Source: Coriobacteriia bacterium (lineage in GTDB: Bacteria > Actinomycetota > Coriobacteriia > Anaerosomatales > SLCP01). Taken from it: a stretch of 64,000 nt of DNA. The notes beneath the pieces are model-generated. The model saw only the letters and a list, made by a program, of their open reading frames with translations, did no database searches and was not told the origin of the DNA. A program made the position numbers and the translations under genes. Position 1 is the stretch's first letter; the number at the start of each line of letters is the position of its first letter. The stretch spans positions 62,001 through 126,000 of the forward strand of contig JAUVXE010000005.1 in assembly GCA_030603745.1 (NCBI GenBank), written 5' to 3'. Below are positions 27,379-34,610 of this stretch, one piece after another.

Positions 27379-27471
27379 GCGCGGCACGTCACGGGTGCTC
27401 GCGGCCCTGAGAGCAGCCGCTCGTCCGCCGCGTGCCGCTCCTTTGCCCTCCGCAGGCACCGTGCTACGATT

Positions 27472-27480
27472 GCGACGCCG
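27472..27480 (+). promoter_or_regulatory. Chemosensory operon promoter, extended -10
   Basis: TGCTACGAT stands in the gap before the DUF4388 gene, with no -35 at normal distance. It is the same word type as the secA, valS and tasA-like sites. Confidence 0.4.
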
Positions 27481-27564
27481 GTGCGCCGTGCGCGCCGCTC
27501 CCCGACGCCGTGCCGATCCGCTCGGCGGCGCAAGGACATGACAGGGACCACCGGGAGGGAATCC

Positions 27565-28314
27565 GTGGCGCTCGAGGGCAACCTGAAAGACTTCTCGCTC
27601 GCGGACATGTTCCGGCTGCTCTCCTCGGGCGGCAAGACGGGAACCCTCCACATGACGGCCGCGCAGGCGGAGGGCAAGGTCTGCTTCAAGAAGGGCCGCG
27701 TCTTCTTCGCCTCGTCGAACTACAATCGCGAGTCTCTCGGCCGTCGGCTTGTCAAGGCCGGCGTGATCTCCGATAAGCAGCTCCGACAGGCGCTCGGCCT
27801 GCAGAAGATCCAGAAGAAGGAGAAGGCGGGGCGGCGCCTCGGCCAGATCCTCGTCGACGAGGGGTACCTCGAGGGCAAGGTGCTCGAGGGCTTCATCCAG
27901 GAGCAGATCAACGACACGCTGTTCGACCTCTTCCGCTGGGAGGAGGGCGACCTGCGCTTCGAGGCCGACGAGGCGTGTGACGCCGAGGACATCGGTATCT
28001 CCGTCTCGGTCGAGAACATCATCATGGAGTCGTCTCGCCGCCTCGAGATGTGGAACCGGATCCGCGAGCAGATCCCCTCGATGGAGACCCGGTTCGTCAT
28101 GGCCTCGGCGCCCGGCGAGAAGTCGATCGAGATACACCTCAAGCCGCGCGAGTGGATGCTGCTGTGCTACCTGCACGGCGGACGGTCCGTGCGCGAGCTG
28201 ACCGAGCTCACCGGCTACAACGATTTCGACACCGCGAAGATCCTCTACGGGATGAGCGCTGCCGGACTCATCGAGAAGGTCGGGGCATCGGACGGCGAAC
28301 CCGTGACGGGGTAG
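27565..28314 (+). CDS. DUF4388 (PatA-like) protein with MshEN-like repeats
   Basis: This 249-residue protein starts with the DUF4388 pattern ALEGNLKDFSLADMFRLLSSGGKTGTLHM. Two motifs of MshEN type follow, LGRRLVKAGVISDKQLRQALGLQ and RLGQILVDEGYLEGKVLEGFIQEQ, then LFDLFRWEEGDLRFE and a C-terminal winged-helix-like part. MshEN repeats can bind cyclic-di-GMP in other proteins; binding here is an inference. GTG 27565 follows GGGAGGGA. An ATG at 27538 in the same frame is an alternative start. It is the first gene of the chemosensory operon and is followed by cheR after three bases. Confidence 0.85.
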   Translation: MALEGNLKDFSLADMFRLLSSGGKTGTLHMTAAQAEGKVCFKKGRVFFASSNYNRESLGRRLVKAGVISDKQLRQALGLQKIQKKEKAGRRLGQILVDEGYLEGKVLEGFIQEQINDTLFDLFRWEEGDLRFEADEACDAEDIGISVSVENIIMESSRRLEMWNRIREQIPSMETRFVMASAPGEKSIEIHLKPREWMLLCYLHGGRSVRELTELTGYNDFDTAKILYGMSAAGLIEKVGASDGEPVTG

Positions 28315-28317
28315 ACG

Positions 28318-29850
28318 ATGAACGTGCCGTCCGGCGAACCGCTCTCCAAGAACCTGACCGCCGAGGAGTTCCAGCGGTTCCGCGACTACGTCCACCAGCA
28401 CTCCGGGATCTACCTCGAAGAGACCAAGATCGACTCGTTGCGCATCTCGCTGGTCACGCGTGCCACGCGCTTCGGGCTCCACGGCCTCGGCGAGTACTTC
28501 GACCTCCTGAGCACCGACGAGGCGGAGTTCCGTGAGCTCATGAACCTCGTCACCATCAACGAGACGAGCTTCTTCCGCTTCCCGGCGCAGTTCGAAGCGA
28601 TGCGCGACCGGGTCATCCCGGAGCTGCTCGAGGGCAAGTCCGCGGAGGACCGGGCGTTTCGGGTGTGGTCGGCAGGATGCTCCACCGGCGAGGAGCCGTA
28701 CACGATCGCGATGACGCTCATCGACTCCGGGATCGAGGGGCTCGGGTATCGGCCCGAGGTGATGGGGACCGACGTCTCGACCAACGCGCTCGACCGCGCC
28801 CGCCGGGGCGTCTACCCGGCACGCGCGCTCCACAACGTGCCGCACCCCGTGGTCAGCAGGTTCTTCGAGCCCACCTCCGACGGTCACCAGGTGGCGGCGC
28901 ACGTTCGTAGGCTCGTCGACTTCAACTACCACAATCTCATCAAGGAGCCGTATCCGCTTGCGCTCGTCGGCAACTGGGACATCATCTTCTGCCGCAACGT
29001 CACCATCTACTTCCGGCTCGAGTCCACCCGGCGTGTCGTGGACAACTTCTTCGAGTCGCTCAACCCGGGCGGGTACCTGTTCATCGGGCACTCGGAGACG
29101 CTCACGAGCATCACCGACCGGTTCGAGCCGGTCGAGGTGGGCGGGGTCTTCCTCTACCGCAAGCCGAGGAACCGCACCGCGGGCCGCCCGTTCGTCGAGC
29201 GCGTGCGGGAACGACGGCTCGAGGAGCGTCGCGACGGGCGGGACTCGAAGAAGGCGGCCGGGGGCGGGGCGCCGCAATCGGTCCGGGGCCGACTGTCGCG
29301 ACGGCGCGCGCAGGATCAGGCGGCGGCCTCGGGCGTCTCTCTGGCGGCGGACGCGGATGCGCTGCTCGCGCGCGCTCGACTCGCCGGGAGCGAAGGACGT
29401 GGGGATGAGACGCTCGAGGCCGCGCAGGCCGCTCTCGAGGTCGACCCCAACCGCGCGGACGCGCACCTCCTCGCCGCCTACGGGCACGCCGACACCGGGG
29501 CGTTCGACGAGGCGCTCATCGAGGTGCACCGCGCGCTGGAGATCGACCCGTTGCTGGCGGCCGCGCGCTACGTCCTCGGCCTGATCTACCAGCGGACCGG
29601 GCGGCCCGACGACGCGATCCGCGAGTTCAAGCGGACCATCTACACCGACCAGGACTTCGTCCTCGCCCACTTCAACCTCGCGAACCTGCACAAGTCGCGG
29701 GGCGAGTCGCGCGAGGCGTGCCGTGAGTACGAGAACACCTTGCGCGCGCTCTACCGCAATCCCGAGGGCCCGTGGACGGTGTTCCTCGGCGGGTTTCGGC
29801 CCGATCTGCTCGCCAAGACGTGCGAGCGCAGTCTGATAGAGTGTCGCTAG
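28318..29850 (+). CDS. cheR: CheR methyltransferase with C-terminal TPR repeats
   Basis: This 510-residue protein methylates glutamates on chemoreceptors using S-adenosylmethionine. It has a CheR N-terminal helical domain (about 12-70) and a catalytic domain with NETSFFRFP, VWSAGCSTGEEPYTIAM (SAM-binding) and IIFCRNVTIYF. A basic linker (about 285-340) leads to three TPR units (about 345-490). CheR-TPR fusions are typical of alternative chemosensory systems. The methylation target is presumably the receptor at 33344, and CheB at 37053 would reverse the reaction. Confidence 0.95.
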   Translation: MNVPSGEPLSKNLTAEEFQRFRDYVHQHSGIYLEETKIDSLRISLVTRATRFGLHGLGEYFDLLSTDEAEFRELMNLVTINETSFFRFPAQFEAMRDRVIPELLEGKSAEDRAFRVWSAGCSTGEEPYTIAMTLIDSGIEGLGYRPEVMGTDVSTNALDRARRGVYPARALHNVPHPVVSRFFEPTSDGHQVAAHVRRLVDFNYHNLIKEPYPLALVGNWDIIFCRNVTIYFRLESTRRVVDNFFESLNPGGYLFIGHSETLTSITDRFEPVEVGGVFLYRKPRNRTAGRPFVERVRERRLEERRDGRDSKKAAGGGAPQSVRGRLSRRRAQDQAAASGVSLAADADALLARARLAGSEGRGDETLEAAQAALEVDPNRADAHLLAAYGHADTGAFDEALIEVHRALEIDPLLAAARYVLGLIYQRTGRPDDAIREFKRTIYTDQDFVLAHFNLANLHKSRGESREACREYENTLRALYRNPEGPWTVFLGGFRPDLLAKTCERSLIECR

Positions 29851-29864
29851 TCCGTGAACAGGCA

Positions 29865-29891
29865 TAAAGGTGGAGCGCGAACAGGGCGATA
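29865..29891 (+). promoter_or_regulatory. Sigma-28-like promoter before the response regulator
   Basis: TAAA at 29865-29868, exactly 15 bases, then GGGCGATA at 29884-29891. This resembles the flagellar sigma consensus TAAA-N15-GCCGATAA. It lies in the only sizeable gap inside the operon. Confidence 0.3.
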
Positions 29892-29927
29892 CACCTAGGG
29901 ATAGAGCGGTCAGGGGAGGGAGCACGA

Positions 29928-30302
29928 ATGGCGAGGATCCTCGCGGTCGACGATAGTCCGACCATCCTCGAGATGATCAAGGCGATCCTGGTGGCAGGCG
30001 GTCATGAGGTGATCACCGCGGTCGACGGCGCGGAGGCGCTCGAGACGGCGCGAGCCGAGATGCCCGACCTGATCCTGCTCGACGTCATGCTCCCGAAACT
30101 CGACGGCTACCGCGTGTGCCGGTTGCTCAAGTTCGACCAGAAGTACAAGGCGATCCCGATCATCATGCTCACCGCCAAGACCGAGGAGCAGGCGATGGCG
30201 ACCGGCATCAGAACCGGAGCCAACCAGTACCTCACCAAGCCGGTCGAGCCCGAGAAGCTCCTGGCCGCGGTGGCCGAGGAACTCGACAAAGCGCAGGGCT
30301 GA
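29928..30302 (+). CDS. Single-domain response regulator
   Basis: This 124-residue receiver domain has no output part, like CheY or PilH. The phosphorylation site is D52 (LILLDVMLPKLDG), with acidic pair D8-D9 (AVDDSPTI), the switch threonine in MLTAKTEEQ and the lysine in LTKPVEPEKL. It probably takes phosphate from the CheA encoded downstream and acts on a protein partner or as a phosphate sink. The strong GGGAGGGAG RBS and a possible separate promoter suggest higher expression than its neighbours. Confidence 0.93.
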   Translation: MARILAVDDSPTILEMIKAILVAGGHEVITAVDGAEALETARAEMPDLILLDVMLPKLDGYRVCRLLKFDQKYKAIPIIMLTAKTEEQAMATGIRTGANQYLTKPVEPEKLLAAVAEELDKAQG

Positions 30303-30315
30303 GGGGGTCGGGCCG

Positions 30316-32220
30316 ATGGCTGAGACGCCCACGATAACCTCGAGGGTCCTCGACGCGCTCGCCTCGGCGGGTCTCGTGACCGTCGAGCAGATCGCTTCGC
30401 TCAACGAGGCCGCGGCCGCGCCGGGCGCCACGCCGGGCGCCGTGATCCAGCAGCGCGGGCTCGTCACCGGGGCCGACCTCGCGACCGTCCTCGAGGACGA
30501 GCTCGGGATCCCCCGCGTCGACCTCGCGAGCTACGCGCCCGACGACGAGGCGCTCGTGGTGCTGCCCGCGACCGAGGCGCGCGCGTTCGGGATGCTGCCC
30601 CTCTTCGAGATCGAGGGGATGCTCACCGTCGCGATCGGAGAGCCGTTCGACGTCTTCGAGCTCGACGCGCTCGGCGCGCGGCTCGGGGTGGAGGTCGAGG
30701 CGGTCCTCGCCGACCCCGCCTCGATCGCCGACGCGATCGCGCAGTACTATCCGGCCGAAGAACCCGCTCCGGCGCTCGCCCCTGAGGACGTGCCGCCGCC
30801 GCCGGTCGCAGCCGATGCGGCAGGTGCGGTGCCCGACGCCGAGGAGCCCGTCTTCGACGCTGCCGACCTGTTCGAGGTCGGCGCCGAGAGCGCGACGGCG
30901 CCGGTCGCGCCTGTCGCGGCGGTTCCGGTGGTGCCCGAGGCGCCGTCGGATGCGGAGTCCGGGCCCGCGCTCGATGAGGTGCCGGCCGAGACGATCGAGC
31001 AGGTGGTGGAGACCGAGGCACCGGCGGGGCCGCCCGCCATCGACCTCGACGTGCTCGCGGTCGCCGACGCGGCCAAGGTCGCGATGCTCGTGGGCGACAT
31101 CCTCGACCACGCGGTGCGAGCGGGCGCCAACCGGATACATCTGCTGCCCTACAAGGACGACTTCTTCCTCGTCTACCGCGTGGGCGGACGCCTCGAGAAG
31201 ATCGCGAGCGCGCCGCTCTCGATGCAGGCCGCGCTCGTGGACGCGATCAAGTCCTACGCCCGCCTGAGCTCCGTGCCCGCGACGCTCCCGGCGCTCGGCC
31301 GACTGCGCTCGAAGGTCGCCGACCGCGACCTGGTGGTCACGGTCTCCGCGGTCCCGACCGTGGCAGGCCAGCGCGTGGTGATCTCGTTCGCCGCCTATGA
31401 CTCAAGCCCGCGGACCCTGCTCGACCTCGGCATGTCCGAGGCCGAGTCGCGCGCGCTGCACGCGATGGTGGAGCGTGGACGAGGCATCCTCCTCGTCTGC
31501 GCGCCGGTGGCCGGCGGGCGCAGCTCTACCTACTACGCGCTGCTCGCGCACGCCGCCGCCGCCGGCAAGACCGCCTACTCGGTGGAGTCCTCGGTCGACT
31601 TCGAACTCCCGGCCGTCGCGCAGGTGCTCGTCAACCCGGGGTCGCCGGTCGGCGCGGCCTCGTACTTCGCGGCGGGGATGCGCCAGGATACCGACGTGAT
31701 GGCCATCGACTCGCTGCAGTCGGTGGAGGACGTGCACCTCGCGATCGAGGCCGCCGGCCTCGGCAAGCTCGTGATCGCCACCTTCTCGGGGGGCGACATC
31801 ATCGCGGGCGTGCGCCGCATGCTCGACCTGGGCGCGGAGCCCACGAGTCTCGCCTCGGCGCTCACGCTGGGCGTCGGTCAGCGGATCGTCCGCACCAACT
31901 GCCCCAACTGCTCGCAAGACGAGACGTCCCCGCTCGCCGCTGCGATCCCGGGCGCGCCCGCAGGGATCACCTCCCGCATCGGCACGGGCTGCCCCAACTG
32001 CGGTAAGAGCGGGTTCGGCGGAGCGACCGGGATCTTCGAGGTGCTGCCGTTCACGGAGCCGGTCCGCGCGACCATCGCGCGCGGCGGCTCCGCGGAGCGG
32101 ATCGGCGACGCCGCACGGGCCGCGGGCATGCGGCCGATGGTCGCGTCCGGGCTCGCCCGGGTGACCGACGGCACGGTGAGCGCCCAGGAACTGAACCGCG
32201 TGCTGCGGTTCGCCGAGTGA
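30316..32220 (+). CDS. GspE/PilB-like protein with MshEN domain and dead ATPase core
   Basis: This 634-residue protein is built like a type II secretion/type IV pilus assembly ATPase: an N-terminal MshEN/T2SSE_N domain (about 8-140), an acidic Pro/Ala linker (about 145-235), then the GspE core with a four-cysteine zinc site (CPNC at about 532 and 559). The NTPase motifs are destroyed. Walker A reads APVAGGRSS (about 396-404) instead of GPTGSGKTT, the Asp box reads ESSVDF, Walker B reads DTDVMAIDSLQS instead of the usual GEIRD, and the His box reads LVIATFSGGD. ATP hydrolysis is unlikely. It may be a scaffold or c-di-GMP-responsive adaptor of the chemosensory array. Confidence 0.85.
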   Translation: MAETPTITSRVLDALASAGLVTVEQIASLNEAAAAPGATPGAVIQQRGLVTGADLATVLEDELGIPRVDLASYAPDDEALVVLPATEARAFGMLPLFEIEGMLTVAIGEPFDVFELDALGARLGVEVEAVLADPASIADAIAQYYPAEEPAPALAPEDVPPPPVAADAAGAVPDAEEPVFDAADLFEVGAESATAPVAPVAAVPVVPEAPSDAESGPALDEVPAETIEQVVETEAPAGPPAIDLDVLAVADAAKVAMLVGDILDHAVRAGANRIHLLPYKDDFFLVYRVGGRLEKIASAPLSMQAALVDAIKSYARLSSVPATLPALGRLRSKVADRDLVVTVSAVPTVAGQRVVISFAAYDSSPRTLLDLGMSEAESRALHAMVERGRGILLVCAPVAGGRSSTYYALLAHAAAAGKTAYSVESSVDFELPAVAQVLVNPGSPVGAASYFAAGMRQDTDVMAIDSLQSVEDVHLAIEAAGLGKLVIATFSGGDIIAGVRRMLDLGAEPTSLASALTLGVGQRIVRTNCPNCSQDETSPLAAAIPGAPAGITSRIGTGCPNCGKSGFGGATGIFEVLPFTEPVRATIARGGSAERIGDAARAAGMRPMVASGLARVTDGTVSAQELNRVLRFAE

Positions 32221-32234
32221 GCCGGAAGGAAGCG

Positions 32235-32792
32235 ATGACCCCCCGCAAGAAGCCCGAGACACCGGCGGAGCAGCCGGTCGAGACGCCGGACACCTCGCCG
32301 GCAGGAGCGCCCGCGATCGAGGCGCCGCTGCCCGAGGTCTCGCGGATGGTGGCGTTCCACCTCGGCAGCCAGCGCTACGGCCTGCCGATCGACAGCGTGC
32401 AGGAGATCCAGCAGATCGTCGCCTTCGCCGAGGTGCCGGACGAGAGCGGCGCGGTCCTCGGCATGGTGAACCTGCGCGGCCAGGTGGTGCCCGCGGTCGA
32501 CCTGCGCCTGCTCCTCGGGATGGAGCCGCGCGCGTACACGCTCGAGACCCCGATGGTGATCTGCCGCTCCGGGCAGGGGCTCGTGGCGCTGATCGTCGAC
32601 GTGGTCGACGACGTGACCGAGCTGCCCGAGGGCTGCCTGCAGCCCGCCCCGGCGATGCACTCGCTCGCGGGCCGCATGGTGGGGGTCTGCCGCCTTGAAG
32701 GCGGGATGGTCTTCCTGCTCGACGTCGACCGCCTGCTCGAGCCGGTCGACCTCGACGTCTGCGCAGACGGGGAGGTGCCGACGGATGACTGA
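32235..32792 (+). CDS. cheW: CheW-like coupling protein 1
   Basis: This protein of about 185 residues has a disordered Pro/Glu-rich start (about 1-38) and one CheW domain (VSRMVAFHLGSQRYGLPIDSVQEIQ to the end; VLGMVNLRGQVVPAVDLRLLLG is the typical core). CheW links receptors to CheA. ATG 32235 is chosen because GGAAGGA precedes it; a GTG at 32217 overlapping the previous stop is possible. It overlaps the second cheW by eight bases. Confidence 0.9.
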   Translation: MTPRKKPETPAEQPVETPDTSPAGAPAIEAPLPEVSRMVAFHLGSQRYGLPIDSVQEIQQIVAFAEVPDESGAVLGMVNLRGQVVPAVDLRLLLGMEPRAYTLETPMVICRSGQGLVALIVDVVDDVTELPEGCLQPAPAMHSLAGRMVGVCRLEGGMVFLLDVDRLLEPVDLDVCADGEVPTDD

Positions 32793-33327
32793 CGAGCAGC
32801 GCGACATCCGTCTCGCCTCGGTCGCCGAGGAGGTCCTGCGCCGCCGCGCGGACTCGCTCGCGCACGAGGCCGTCGAGGACGAGACCGACGACCGCATGGG
32901 GATCCTCCTGTTCCGGCTCGACGAGGAGTGGTACGCGGTCAAGGTCGCCGACGTCCGTGAGATCTACCAGGAGTACACGATCACGCCGGTCCCGTGCGTG
33001 CCTGCCTTCATCCTGGGGGTGGTCAACATCCGGGGTGAGATCATCTCCGTGACCGACATCGCGGCGCTCATGCGCCTGGGGGCGAGCGCCGTCGAGGACG
33101 GTTCCCCGGCGATCGTCATCCAGAACAACGAGTGCACGACCGCGATGGTGGTCGACGAGATCGGAGACATCACGGACGTGCCGGCCGACAGCATCGAGCC
33201 GCCGCTCTCCGTCATGGACAAGGCGCACGCCGAGTACGTCGCCGGATCGATCTACCTGGGAGAGCGCCTTATCGGTCTGGTGAACGTGGACCGAGTACTG
33301 CAGCCCATCGACGCCGAAGACCGATAG
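32785..33327 (+). CDS. cheW: CheW-like coupling protein 2
   Basis: This 180-residue CheW-domain protein has a helical N-terminal extension (about 1-37). [23 protein letters not shown] opens the domain and [21 protein letters not shown] is the core. It differs clearly from the preceding CheW, so the two are not a recent duplication. They may couple different partners, for example the receptor and the GspE-like protein. GGAGG precedes the ATG. Confidence 0.93.
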   Translation: MTDEQRDIRLASVAEEVLRRRADSLAHEAVEDETDDRMGILLFRLDEEWYAVKVADVREIYQEYTITPVPCVPAFILGVVNIRGEIISVTDIAALMRLGASAVEDGSPAIVIQNNECTTAMVVDEIGDITDVPADSIEPPLSVMDKAHAEYVAGSIYLGERLIGLVNVDRVLQPIDAEDR

Positions 33328-33343
33328 CGATCGGGAGGAAACG

Positions 33344-34576
33344 ATGTTCAAGCGACTCGTGACCGGATTCCGCAGCAGGTTCCTCTACAAGTACACGGCC
33401 GCCAACATCGTGCTGGCGCTCGTGTTCAACGTGATCCAGTGGTTCGTGGTGCTCTCGATCTTCGGGGCACAGATCTCCGAGTTCGTCTCCGAGGTCGAGA
33501 CGATGAACTGGATCATGGTGGCGGCTTCTCTCGTCGTGATCGCGGCGGTGTGGATGGTGGCGCTCGTGATGATCGGCGCGCGGTTCATGCGGCCGCTCGA
33601 GGAGGTCGTCGAGTCGGTCAAGGCGGCGTGTCAGGGCGACATCGGGCACAAGGTCGAGCTCGACACCCCCGACGAGTTCGGCGTGCTCGCGCGCTCCTAC
33701 AACCAGATGCTCGACCTCATCATCTATCTCGTCCGCCAGACGCAGGAGTCGTCCAACCGCCTCTCGGAGTCGGCGAACGAGATCCTCTCGGCGACCGAGC
33801 AGCAGGCCTCCGGCTCCGCCGAGCAGGCCGCCTCGATCAGCGAGACGACCGCCACCATGGAGGAGCTCGCCGCGACCTACCGCCAGATCGCGGACAACGC
33901 CAACCAGGTGGTGGAGATGGCCGAGGCGTCCCTCGGCAGCGCGGAGAGCGGGCAGCAGGCGGTCATGAACACGCTCACCGCGATGGAGGAGATCCGCAAC
34001 CACAGCCAGTCATCGGCGAACAAGATCCTCACGCTCGGGGAGCGCAGCCAGCAGATCGGGCAGGTGCTCGCGATCATCAACAGCATCGCCGACCAGACCA
34101 AGATCCTCGCGCTCAACGCCGCGATCGAGGCCGCCCGCGCGGGCGAGGCCGGCAAAGGCTTCTCGGTCGTGGCGATCGAGATCCGCAAGCTCGCGGAGTC
34201 CGTCGTGGACTCGACCGGCGAGATCTCGGCGATCATGACCGAGATCCAGGGGGCGGCCAACGAGCTGGTGCTCACGACCGAGCAGGAGCTCAACCAGGTC
34301 AAGGGCGGCGTGGACCTCGCGCATGTGACCGGCGAGAACCTCGACCGCATCCTTGAGATGATCGAGCAGACCACCGTGGCCGCCAAGGAGATCAGCGCCG
34401 CCACGCAGCAGCAGAAGAGCGCGACCGACCAGGTGGTCAAGGCGATGCGCGAGGTCGCCGCCGTGGCGCAGCAGACCGCCGCCGGCAGCAGGCAGGTCGC
34501 GGGGAACGCCGAGCAGCTCTCGGCGATCGCCAAGGAGTCGAGCCAGATCGGCTCGGCGTTCAGGATCGTCGGGTAG
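33344..34576 (+). CDS. Methyl-accepting chemotaxis protein without a periplasmic sensor domain
   Basis: This 410-residue receptor has two membrane segments (about 20-42 and 54-76) separated by only about ten residues, so there is no room for an extracellular ligand domain. A HAMP domain (about 78-130) and a long signalling coiled coil follow, with the hairpin tip [41 protein letters not shown]. It must sense inside the cell, in the membrane, or through a partner protein. The RBS GGGAGGAAA is strong. Confidence 0.95.
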   Translation: MFKRLVTGFRSRFLYKYTAANIVLALVFNVIQWFVVLSIFGAQISEFVSEVETMNWIMVAASLVVIAAVWMVALVMIGARFMRPLEEVVESVKAACQGDIGHKVELDTPDEFGVLARSYNQMLDLIIYLVRQTQESSNRLSESANEILSATEQQASGSAEQAASISETTATMEELAATYRQIADNANQVVEMAEASLGSAESGQQAVMNTLTAMEEIRNHSQSSANKILTLGERSQQIGQVLAIINSIADQTKILALNAAIEAARAGEAGKGFSVVAIEIRKLAESVVDSTGEISAIMTEIQGAANELVLTTEQELNQVKGGVDLAHVTGENLDRILEMIEQTTVAAKEISAATQQQKSATDQVVKAMREVAAVAQQTAAGSRQVAGNAEQLSAIAKESSQIGSAFRIVG

Positions 34577-34610
34577 TCGGACCGACCGGGCCGCGAAGAG
34601 GAGCAGACGG

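Noticed and set aside
26560-29925. Minus-strand open frame of 1121 codons
   Set aside because: It is antisense to the URO-D-like gene, the DUF4388 gene and cheR; low-complexity composition and no RBS.
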